From contig VXAU01000760.1 in the NCBI GenBank assembly GCA_013399695.1, positions 496,001-560,000 of the forward strand: a DNA stretch of 64,000 nt. The letters run 5' to 3'. Positions within the stretch are counted from its first letter, which is position 1, and each line of letters begins with the position of its first letter. This document shows positions 24,301-34,330 of this stretch, piece after piece. The translations under genes were made by a program, and so were the position numbers. A model generated the notes under the pieces. The model saw only the letters and a program-made list of their open reading frames with translations. It did not search any database and was not told the origin of the DNA. The stretch comes from Formicarius rufipectus (Eukaryota; Chordata; Aves; Passeriformes; Formicariidae).

Positions 24301-27300
24301 TCAGGTTTAACACCTGCCCAGAGGTGCACTCTCTGCTGGCTCCTTCTTTCCTAGGCAAAAGATGAAATAATAGCCTTGCCCAAGTGAATGAGCTGGAGCT
24401 TCAAAATGTTCTCAGTCTTTGAGAGAGTTCAGCATGTCCTTGTATCACACACTGAGATCCTCAATTTAAATCCCAGTAGATCAGTGATAAGCCACAAGGA
24501 ACAGATACTCAATTCCACATGTAAATATGTTACACAAGTGGGAAAAATATCTACAAGCGCAGCTTTTTACAAGGTAAATTAGGATAAACATTCAAGATAA
24601 CCAAACAAATGGAATAGTTAAATTTAATTTTAAGGGGCTTTTTTTAAACCTCAACTAAGTGTGTTCCCTGAAAAATAACACAATGCCAAAAGGATCAGGT
24701 TGCAATTTTAACTCTTAAATCCCCAGATCAGCTATACTGAATTTTGGGATCATTTGAAACTTGAGCCAACAATTCACATAAATGAAGTCTAATACACGAT
24801 ACACTACAAAATTACATGCAATGACATCACTAAGCACAGAATGTAAGTACAAACAACTTAATATTTAAACTTTATCTTAAAGCAACACTTCACTTCTTTA
24901 CACTGCAATGATTCTTCTGTCAGAAGCCCACGACAACCTTTGGTGAGGAACAGAGCAGATCTTATTCTGGAAATGGAGTCTAAAATACTTATCTTGGAGA
25001 ATAAAGTTTAAAAAATACCAGTACTGGCTCCCAGATTACTCTGTATGTCCAAACTACCCTTAAAGTAATTCTCAAAACAAGGAAACTTTTATAGTTTTGT
25101 TAGTAACTTAGAAAATATTTAAATTTCAATGTTCAAAATTCCCTTTATCCACCACGTAAACCAGCTATTTCCTTGGTTACACATAGATTTGACTGCCATG
25201 GCATTTTCTCACATCTGAAGTAATACAGTCCTTGTTGACAACATTGTGCATTTATTATTTCATGATAGAAGCTACACAAAATTAAACAACTTAATTAGGA
25301 AATGAACTCAAGATTCTTGAAAATTAGCTCAGTTTTCAAAAACAACAGCCAACTTTCTTTCAAGCTATTTTCACCCTTCCCTTAAAAAACTCTTTTATAA
25401 TATTCTTAAAGAAAAGAAAAAAAAAAACCCAATACATAGATAATGACTATGTCTACAGGCCCCACTTTGTGATTTCTTTGGACAGCACATTCTCAGTATA
25501 AAACGTAGCTTTATGCAACAAGGCTTTCTTTTAAAATTATGACCTCCAATATCCAATGAAAAAAAAATGTATCCTTTTACCAGAGGCAGTTTGTTTCTGC
25601 ATTCATTTGAAGAAGAGATAGAGGAGAAGCAGTTAAAATTAAATGACAACTGAGTACCTAAACTTTCCATCAGATTTGAAAAATCCCCCCTTTATCCACA
25701 CCTAAAGCCATGCAATTGCTCTCGCATGATTAATGCCCCCTTGAAAAAGCAATTCAAGCAGGCTGATTTTTAAACATTCAAAAAACACCTTTTTTTAAAC
25801 CAAGGCTACCTGAGGCTGTTGCTGCTGCTGCTACCAGGTGCAGAAGGAGCCTGAATGGTCCCTAGGTACGGCCTCAGTTTCCTACAGAGCTGGGCCATAT
25901 TCAGGTACCAAGCCAAAAAAAACACTGAAGAAATACAAGTGCAAAGTCAGCAGCCAAGGTCCCTCCTGCTGCCTCCAGACAAAAGGAATGCCAGGCTGTC
26001 CAGACACTCCACAGGAAGTTCTCTCAGCAACTCCCTGTCCCTGCAAGAAGGTTTCAGGAGCAGAGCTCCTACAGTCCGGAGTGTGGTTAGATCCCAAGGC
26101 ACGGACCTGTTTCTGCAGGAAGGAAATCCTCATTCTTCTGACAAGACACCATAAACATGACCAATTTTTTCTCTCTCCCAAAATCTCTTTGCAAAATCTT
26201 CTTCAGGGGTTACCACAGAAAGACACAATGGCAGACAAGTGCACACCAAACTTTGGCAAAAGGGTGGAATGAGAAAGGCAGTATAAGAACAAGCTTTTGG
26301 AAATGCATGTTTAACTCAAGAAAGAAAACTCAACTAAGGAGTCTGCTGTATGACTCTGAAAGCATTAGCTTGCAATCAGCTCCAAGATGGATTTCATACA
26401 TTGCTGAGCTTCGTGCTGCACACCAAAGCTTACTTGTCACTTCAGCCTCTGACAAATCCGTCAAGGTAAAGTTGCTACGTCACCCGCACTCTGCAGTGCA
26501 ACACAATAAACCCTGTCATCTGACACCAGCCATGAGCAGGATTACCCCATGGTGTTCAATCCAAAGACACACAAAAAAAGCATAGAGAAGCAAAAAAATC
26601 ATACACAATGCTGCTCTCCATTGTCTAAGCTCAAATTACTTCAGTATGAACAGATTTAGGTCACAGAGCACCCATATTCTAGCCCAGGCACCTCACCTCT
26701 TACTAAGGAAGGAAATACTCCTCATGTCCCTCATTGTTATGGCCAAACCACAGCATACCATGTTAAATCTCTCCATTTCAATCGCTACAGAAATTAGGTG
26801 CTGCACCACACCAACCTCTGAGGCAAAGGTGACATCCACTTAAAAAAGACACTCCCCTAAAAAATATAAAGTGTTACACACACATGTACAGTTCAGTACC
26901 TGGCACTGCTCCATTTTTGGTAGAAAAGAAGCCAGAGGAAGGAAAGTGGTGAAATCTACCCTGCACTCCTGGTGGGCAAGCCCAGTCTTAAACAGAGCAG
27001 AGGTAGCCCACATAGAGCCATCAAGTGTTAATCAATTATTGCCAGTCAAATTGCAACTGCAGCTCTTAGCCTGAAGTCATGGCACCCTGTGAGCTCTGAT
27101 CTCTCTGAACCAGCACAGCTCCCAAAACATAAGCCACGTTTTCTTGCTCTCCTCTTTGATGCATTTTTCCACACTGCCACCAAGGCTACCAGGGAACACG
27201 GTTTACTTTAAGTTTTGCTTTAAAATTAAATCTCTTTAGGGCAAGGATTTTTCCTTTATAGGTTGTGGATGATACCAAGTACACTGTCAACTTTCCAAAC

Positions 27301-29736
27301 ACAAAAAAAACCAAACAGTCCAAACCTAATTTTATCACGATCCAATCTAAAAGACTGTGGGTTGTGGAGCTGCACAAGCATTTCCTGACATCATTCCAGA
27401 CAACACCTGAAAACTGGATTCAGACAGCACCCACCATTTCAAATCCTTTAACCCCTGAGAGAGCACAGGCCAAGCACACTGCACTGCTGTCTTCAAGCAG
27501 CAGAAGCTTGGACACTGCAAAAAAACAAAGAACTGTTGTTCTTCGAGAAAGTTATCAGTAAACTATGCATTCAGCACTTTTGGAGCAGCACTTCCTAGTA
27601 CATCTGCTGTCTAGTACAAGTGTTAGTGATGCACATGTAGCTTTTCAAAGCAAATAAACAAAATGCCCCAACCAATCAAGCCCCACAACCAACCTGAGCA
27701 TAAGCTGACTGAAGTTAAAGACGTCTGAAGACATAAACTGCTCTTCCAGGAAGCATGTGATGCATTAACATCTCATCCTGTAGCACGACTTTATGTCAGC
27801 TAACAGAGCTCCCAGCTGCCTAAGTGCCATGTTACAACAGCAGCTTAAAGCCAGCCCTGAAGGCTGAGTGTGCTGCAGGGAGTGACACAGATTCACTGGC
27901 TTGTACACAACCCCATGAAAAACACGCGTGGGCGAGGTAGCTATCTGGTCTGGCAAGTTTCAACCCACAGCACATGTTTATTTTCAAACAGTCAGTCCAA
28001 CAACACCAACTTCCAAAATTATTAGCAAATATTTAGCTACACATAGCTAAACTCTTTACATAGAGTTTTGACTTCAAAAACTGGTTGTGTTCAATGGGCA
28101 GATTTAAGCAATGCCTTCATCACAGAAAATGGATCTATGCTGGCTTAATAAATAAATACATAGTGCCTTGGGAATTTAAAGTATCTCCACTAGCCTCCAG
28201 TTACACAGTGCCTTGACAGAGCTCCGGGAGACCACACTAAGTTATCTGTGGCCATCTAAACAGAGTTTTCCCAGCACAGAGCCCTTCATCACAAAAGTCA
28301 CAAGCCCAGGCTTGCTTCCTGGGTGGCCTCAGGAAGGCAGGCACCTCTGCAGTACCACCTCCACTCATCTCTACCATCAGTCTTGCCTTGGTCTTCAGGA
28401 TTTATGAAATCCAGCAACATTTATGTCAATCCTCCATCCTAAGAAACCCAGATTTCGAGATTTCCTTTACGTGGATATTCTATGAAGAAGACTGCATTTA
28501 TCCTCATTGAGAGAGAGAACAGAAGAGACTATCAAGGCCACTCTGCATTACCATTATTCAGCCTGAGATTTACCACTTCAAGAGTCTCAGATTTGCACTG
28601 ATATTGCCCCAGCACAAAAGAATTGAGCAGAGGGTGTTAGTGTAGCAGTAGTGAGCAGCCAAGCAGGCTGAAGGGAGCAGACAGCACGGCTTACAGAACT
28701 TGAATCTGGTAAGGACACCCCTCTTTCTACTCTCCTCTTCTTGGCCATGAAGAATTATGGGGATGGGACAGCTGAGTATGTGGCACAATGTTGCTCTTCA
28801 GTTTAGCCAAAAGTTTTTAACAATTAACATCTTGGAAAACCACACAATGCTGCCTTCTTTGATTGCTGTCATCATGTCTCAAATGTGTAGGGAAAACAGC
28901 TCCTCAAAGGAAAACTCTCCAGATGTCTTAATTAAAAGAAGCCAACTCTAAGTAATCATCAGATGGGAGTCCTGAAATATGGTACCGAATGCCACTGTGG
29001 AAATTATCTTCTTTCTCCACAAGGAGAGATCAGTGCCCCATACACAGAAGACAGGCAAACAGTGATTGTGAAGGAAACAAGACAAGAATAGCTTCCTTGA
29101 ATTTTTCTTGGTACATGGAAAATCCATTACAGAAGTTTACACAGCAACAATGAAACCTGACAAGTTAATGAGCTGCTGCTTGTGGAGTCACAGGAGAGAT
29201 GGCCCATCATTCAGAAATTCCTGTGCTGCACAAACACGAGTCAAAGATGACTGTAGTTTGGTCAAACCAAAAGTCACAAGTGCTGGTTCTTTCAGGAAAT
29301 GAAATATCCAATAAGTAATTGTCATGGGAGTTTTCATGCCTCTATTAAAAAGAAAACAAAACAAAAACCTCTCACAACTCCGAAAAGCTCCTGGCAAAAA
29401 GGTGGCACTGCTTCATTATGTCTGAGCCCCAAAGCCTGTTGAGCAGGAAGCCCGGTGTTTCAAATCTGGCTGCAGTGACATTTGCAAAGACAAACACTCT
29501 GGCAGGATGGTATGAGTGTGAACACAGGGCTCCCCGAGCCTACCAGCACCAGCCTGTCTTTCCAGAGAAACACCCACATGAGGGCCCCAGCAAAGCACAG
29601 AGCTGTGAAGTTTTATCATCCTTGTGATGCAGAGAAGTACCGGGCCTCCCTTGAGTCCTGGCAGGGACACTGAGGCACAAGACGGTCATCCAAGGACATC
29701 CAGAGTCACATTAGCTACCAAGGAAACCAGACTTAC
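18324..29736. other. Inferred SPSB4 intron 1, right part; nothing coding recognised
   Basis: Noncoding texture with short frames in all phases. An A/C-rich tract lies at 21597-21648, a short CTG-type run near 25818-25832, and a GC-moderate stretch at 25.8-26.3 kb holds overlapping unrecognised frames. I saw no other repeat family or RNA gene. Confidence 0.5.
21597..21648. repeat. A/C-rich low-complexity tract
   Basis: CAAA, CCAAA and CCCAAA units without fixed period, bounded by ordinary AT-rich sequence. Confidence 0.8.
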
Positions 29737-30043
29737 ATGACTAAGGCCAGTTATAAAACTTCCGCTCGTTGTTAAGAGACCATACGGTATCTGGCATTGC
29801 TCTGTCAGCAGCACCAAATAATCTAACAGCAATTTGATATTCACGTCCCTGACGGGCTTCTTTAGTTACAGAAACAACATTAAAAATGTAGCATCCTTCG
29901 AGATACGCAGCACAAGTCAGGCCAGTTTCAGCCACAAGCATCAAGAGTAACTCTTTGGGCTGTTTTTTCTCCTGATAAGCTCTTTTGCAACACGGAGATA
30001 TCTTATCAGGGATTGCTTCTGTCACCGGAAGGCAAACAGAGCA
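29737..30043 (-). other. Candidate exon defined by splice-like signals
   Basis: On the minus strand the sequence lies between a pyrimidine-containing acceptor (tattttcacag) and a consensus donor (TCAT|GTAAGTC). Only one of its three frames is open. It could be an internal 5' exon of the transcript from the neighbouring CpG island (possibly SPSB4) or a chance pairing of sites. Confidence 0.22.
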
Positions 30044-30124
30044 CTGTGAAAATATCAGGTATGACTTAAACAGCGAGGGGCTGTAGCCAACATCAAACCA
30101 GTGGCTAAAGTGGTAGCTGGACAT
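29741..30124 (-). CDS. Unrecognised open reading frame (127 aa from ATG) beside the CpG island
   Basis: The open frame extends upstream without a stop to a TTG near 30322 (193 codons), the second longest in the window. The first in-frame ATG is at 30124. I do not recognise the product, which ends in Lys-Phe-Tyr-Asn-Trp-Pro. It has several cysteines in its middle (CSVC, then PCC) and a moderately hydrophobic stretch around LLLMLVAETG, but no clear signal peptide, domain or repeat. A good minus-strand acceptor (ttttcacag, AG at 30045-30044) lies inside it, and a perfect GTAAGT donor follows the stop by four bases. The reading could therefore be an exon rather than a single-exon gene. Length alone is not strong evidence, because a frame this long can occur by chance in 64 kb. 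It may equally be noncoding. Confidence 0.2.
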   Translation of the reverse strand: MSSYHFSHWFDVGYSPSLFKSYLIFSQCSVCLPVTEAIPDKISPCCKRAYQEKKQPKELLLMLVAETGLTCAAYLEGCYIFNVVSVTKEARQGREYQIAVRLFGAADRAMPDTVWSLNNERKFYNWP

Positions 30125-30453
30125 CTCTCTATATAGGACACTTCCCACCCTGTAGCAGTCTACACTCTGAGTCCGGGGCACAAAGAAATAAAAATGACTC
30201 GCTGCCAGCACGAACGCTGCCACATCAACGCCGAAGCCTCTCCAGGAACGAATGGGGCTGCGAGGGCAGCGATCAGCTCCCCCTGCCCCTCTCCAGGAAC
30301 AGCTTCCTACCGGCGGCAGCAAACCCCACTGCCTGGCTCCGAGTTCTCACAAGTAACGTGAGGGCAAATTCAGTCAATACCTTCCTTTGTTGAAACACAA
30401 GTCTCGCATACAAATTCAGGCTTGTCTTGACAAAGGTTCAGCTTGCCTCTTAC

Positions 30454-30523
30454 TCTGACGGAGGAGACAGTTTAGTATTTCAGATCCGTCTAAACAGTTG
30501 AACTGAGGTCTGTTTTTTACTGC
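30454..30523 (-). other. Candidate 70-base mini-exon defined by splice-like signals
   Basis: On the minus strand gctttttcag precedes this stretch and CAGA|GTAAGA follows it. One frame is open through it and both flanks. Such pairs arise by chance; it is listed because it lies between a CpG-island donor and another candidate exon on the same strand. Confidence 0.12.
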
Positions 30524-30780
30524 CTGAAAAAGCACCAAGTAACCACTGTAAAACATTAGCTTGTGGCAATCATTAGGCAAGAGGTTGTGCTTTCGCCAGC
30601 GCAAAGTCAGATAAATTCCGCTTATAAGAAACGCAAATCTCTACAGTTATCCAACATCTAGAAATAATTCTCTTACACAGCTCGGGAAAGTATTTTCTAT
30701 GGTAAACCATTTGGGTATAAACCCGAAAAGGGCTCACAAGTGTATTTCTTTAAACACTACCTTGAAAACCAGCAGTATTT

Positions 30781-30793
30781 AAAAAGAAAAAAN

Positions 30794-30844
<51 letters not shown>
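30781..30844 (+). repeat. Poly(A) tract with an ambiguous base
   Basis: About 64 bases of A, broken by a G at 30786 and an N at 30793, followed by AC-rich sequence. No AATAAA lies just upstream, so a retrocopy tail is not well supported. The N suggests that the length was not resolved in assembly. Confidence 0.9.
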
Positions 30845-30846
<2 letters not shown>

Positions 30847-30933
30847 AAAAACCAAAACAACCGCGTCTCTATACACTGTGCAACAAAACACAGTATTCAC
30901 ACGAACTGAAGAATTCACCCACCGCAAACTTAC

Positions 30934-31087
30934 CATAAACCCCCGGCACGGCACGGCACGGCACAGCCCCGGCACCGATCCGCTACGCCGGCAGCAAAGG
31001 GAATCCCGGGGAAGAGACGCGGATCCCAAGTAAACAAACTCGGGAGCCGCGTGTGCCCCGCGCCCGGGCGAGGCTGATGCCGCCGCC
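30934..31087 (-). other. Candidate GC-rich noncoding first exon (5' end lost in gap)
   Basis: The minus strand from the gap edge to 30934 is GC-rich and ends at a consensus donor (ATG|GTAAGT). This fits the first noncoding exon of the minus-strand transcript, most simply SPSB4. The 5' boundary is unknown and may lie inside the N run. Confidence 0.32.
30945..30964. repeat. GGCAC pentanucleotide repeat, four copies
   Basis: Four perfect tandem copies of GGCAC inside the CpG island, just upstream (minus strand) of the candidate first-exon donor. Confidence 0.9.
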
Positions 31088-31242
31088 NNNNNNNNNNNNN
31101 NNNNNNNNNNNNNNNNNNNNNNNNNNNNNNNNNNNNNNNNNNNNNNNNNNNNNNNNNNNNNNNNNNNNNNNNNNNNNNNNNNNNNNNNNNNNNNNNNNNN
31201 NNNNNNNNNNNNNNNNNNNNNNNNNNNNNNNNNNNNNNNNNN
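31088..31242. other. Assembly gap (155 N)
   Basis: A run of N in the centre of the CpG island, flanked by very GC-rich sequence. The length of the run may not equal the real missing length. A transcription start and part of a first exon could be hidden here. Confidence 0.98.
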
Positions 31243-31355
31243 CCCGGCCCTCGCGGACGCGGCGCGGCTCCGGCAGCGCCCGCCCGCCCCGACAGCCCCC
31301 GCCGATCACGCGTGAAACTCGCCCGCGGGCACCGGCAAACTTTCTTCGCTGCGCC

Positions 31356-31604
31356 CCACCGCCTGCTTCCCGCACCATCCTTCCCCTCACCATCACTGCC
31401 CGCACCATCCTTGTCCGCACCACCGCCTGCTTCCCGTACCATCACTGTCCGCATCATCGCCTGCTTCCCGCACCATCCTTCCTCGCACCATCACTGCCCG
31501 CACCTTCGCCTGCTTCCCGCACCATCACTATCTGCACCACTGCCTGCTTCACGCACCATCGTTGTCCGCACCATCACCTGTTTCCCGTACTGTCCTTGCC
31601 CGCA
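31356..31604. repeat. Composite minisatellite, 19-bp unit plus one to three 15-bp units
   Basis: Six consecutive blocks each begin with a 19-base module like ccaccgcctgcttcccgca, followed by 15-base modules like ccatcactgcccgca. Block lengths are 64, 34, 49, 34, 34 and 34, that is 19 plus three, one, two, one, one and one of the 15-base module, for exactly 249 bases. The 34-base period is not a multiple of three, so this is not a coding repeat. It sits within the CpG island next to the gap, on the side away from SPSB4. Confidence 0.9.
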
Positions 31605-34239
31605 CCATCCCCTCCCGCCGCCGCCCTACGGGCGAAAGGGAGCGAGCGCGGGGCGGACCGGGCGGCGGCTTCGCACCTCCGGGAAGGCACAGCAGCTGCT
31701 TCCAGCGTGCCGCTCTGAAGGGGGAGCAACAGCGAAGTGAAATGGCCAAAGCCCTGCTCGAGAGTCCCTGCTGGCGTCTCATGGTCTGCGAAGGGAGAGC
31801 CGAGCCGGAGCTGGAGCCGGCGGGGAGTGCACCCGGGCGTAGTGTCGCCCGTCGGGCACTACCATGAAAATTAAGCACATACGTTCTTGGGGGCTTGCGG
31901 GGGGAGACGGGAGGTTTGCGTTGTTTGGTCGCTGTAAGCCACGTACATGCAGGTGAAACTCTAATTACACTTTTGGACGCCAAAACCAACCCCACACTTG
32001 TAGGTGAGCTTCGAGTCTTCTACAAGGCTACAGGAAAGGCGAGTCCTGCCAAACCGGTGCAGGTTACAAAACAGTCAAAAGGTGAACACTTCCGTCACTG
32101 CTCATTAATATCGGTAAATAACAACCTGCAATTCAGTATTTTCTAACCCTAATAAGCTCTGGTCCTAAAACAACCTCTCCTTCCCCCTCTGGGAATACCA
32201 ACATAGATTCATACAGATGTTGTGTTTTCCCTCTCACACATATAGCACTTGGGTCCATACTCAAGATAAGAAATGTCAGATGCTGCTTATCCTCATGTTA
32301 TGCAATTCCCACTTCAGAAACTAGATTATCCACTGTTAAAGACCTTAGATCAGTCCATAATTGTGACATAAAATAACTGTCTCTTCCAGGACAAGACAAA
32401 AAAAAGCTTGCAAAGGTGGAGTATTACATTACATTAGTAAATACTTTTCCTCAAATTCTGCTGTTCTACATATCCTTTATACTTCTGGCAGTGGAGAAGG
32501 CAAAATTTTTCCCCCATGCGCTTTCATGGTGATACTTATTTCTTTTACTAAAATCTTCAGACAGTCTTTTAGCAAAGAACTGAGCCAGACAAGAGAAATA
32601 ACCATGCTTAGCCCATTAAAAAAAATGGAAAGGAAATTCTGCAAATTCTTTGAGAGTCCTCAGTCAAGTACGAGCTGCAGTAAAATTGGCCGTGTGTTTC
32701 ACACATGCCATGTAGGCAGAAGGTGTCATAATGGCAGCACCCCTTCTGTGGAGATATAGAGATGCCTCCAGGGGTCAGACATCCTTCAACTCCTATGAAA
32801 TATTTTAGAAAGGAGTACTAAACTCCAGTTCCTCTCTAGGCCCTGCATATACACCCATTCCCACAGCCTTTGGGTTGTACAGTAGATAGAAAACAAAGGA
32901 TGAATGGGAGTTTTCTATATGCTACACAGTTCTTTAAGCCTGGAAAAGGCTTTCTATTGCTTCCCATTCCCTCAGGCAGTCTCTGTCTGGTTTGTATATA
33001 CATACATAGAAGTCTTGACATGAGTAGTCATCCGTGCTCTTGCTAACAGACAAGGTACTGAATTTAAATGCTCCTCTTGGATGTGAGCACCATCTCATCT
33101 GTTCCAAGGCACTCCTCAGGGAGAGGAGCCCTAGAACAAGCAATTCTGAACAGAGTCAGTGGGGCAAGTCTGTACTTTGGAGGATGTTTTGCTTTCTTTT
33201 CCTCAGTTTTTAACAGCCTTATTTCTCTTACACATTTTCCCAAAACACCAGTGTCTCCTAACACTTTTTTTTTTTTTTTGACAGCAAGCAATGTGTTTCC
33301 CAGTGTAAGATGGGATGTGGTCCTTCGTGTCTGTGCCAAGCTTGATGCAAAAATCAAACTTGGAAAGATTTTCAACATGGTTTCTAATACTAATTCCACA
33401 AAAGAAGATTAAAGAAATCACACTAGAAGTCAACCTTTGTATCTTTTCAGCCAGCTTTAGACACATAAGTCTGAAAAGTGGACAATGCAGAGATCAATCA
33501 GGCAGCACAGTTTTGGGAACACACTTCATGTGCAAATGTGAAAACACTTGAGGGTGTAGAAAGTGTCATTTTGATTAATGAGGACTACAACATGCTATTT
33601 GTATATAAATGAGAACATAAAATAATAGAAAACAATCACATTTAAAGATATTAACACGATTTTAAAACAGACTTTGAGCATGGTATAGACCCAGTTCTCT
33701 TGAGCTGCTCTCACACAATATTTGGGAAGAGGAGGAAGAGACACATGTTTGTGTAACATTAGGAACCTTTCAAGATAAACTCTGCAACACAAAACCAACA
33801 AAATTACCCAGTTGGTACAGTTCCTGGAACTGCACATCACAAAGGGCAAAACCCAGGCTGTATCATAAGCATTATGCATTACTCAGATTCCCCAAAGTCT
33901 TCCACTGGTTTAGAATTACCTCAGAAAATAAAAATCGCAAGCCAGAAAGGAAATCTTAAGAATAATACACATTATACTTCTCTGGGAGACACCAGTGAGG
34001 TGGTGAGGGCAGGTGAGAAATCTTCTGCCTTTCCAGTCACTTTGGAATTGCCGGGTAGACATTTGAGAGTAAAAGCTGTTCACTGCTAATTATGAAGTGA
34101 TTAGTGCAGTTGAGAAAAAAAGATGAGGAAAAAGAAAGTTGATTTAGAACAAGAGAAAGAAGGTGATAATCTGCTTCCTACTTGTGTCACATGAGACTCA
34201 TCATTTGAAGTTGTATCTTGGCATCTGATAGCAAATAAG

Positions 34240-34330
34240 ACAAAAAAAAAAAAAACCAAACAAAAACAAAACAAACAAACAAAAACCCCCAAAACAAAAC
34301 AAAAAAACAAAACCAAACAAACAAAAAAAC
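34240..34330. repeat. A/C-rich low-complexity tract
   Basis: About 90 bases of CAAA, CAAAA and CCCCCAAAA type units on the plus strand, with only A and C apart from the edges. Confidence 0.85.

Larger units (their letters stand above)
30925..31880. promoter_or_regulatory. CpG island, candidate SPSB4 promoter
   Basis: GC-rich sequence with dense CpG on both sides of an assembly gap, unlike anything else in the window. Such islands usually mark vertebrate promoters. SPSB4 needs an upstream noncoding exon on the minus strand, and this island lies about 22 kb upstream of the coding exon. A strong minus-strand donor (TTTATG|GTAAGTTTG, exon end at 30934) fits a first exon that leaves the island toward SPSB4. 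A plus-strand donor-like GTAG|GTGAGC near 32000-32010 leaves a divergent transcript possible. No TATA box was identified. Assignment to SPSB4 is inference. Confidence 0.6.

Noticed and set aside
25838..26585. Adjacent plus-strand frames of about 144 and 142 codons
   Set aside because: Three frames on both strands are open over the same stretch. There is no recognisable product and no splice support.
30323..30844. Processed retrocopy ending in the poly(A) tract
   Set aside because: There is no polyadenylation signal just upstream, no recognisable parent gene and no target duplication seen. A simple A-rich repeat is more economical.
31356..31604. CRISPR-like repeat array
   Set aside because: The repeats are contiguous modules with no unique spacers, in a vertebrate genome. 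It is a minisatellite.
30930..31995. Long overlapping reading frames through the CpG island and minisatellite on both strands
   Set aside because: They cross the N run or the 34-base repeat and owe their length to low stop frequency in GC-rich DNA. No product is recognisable.
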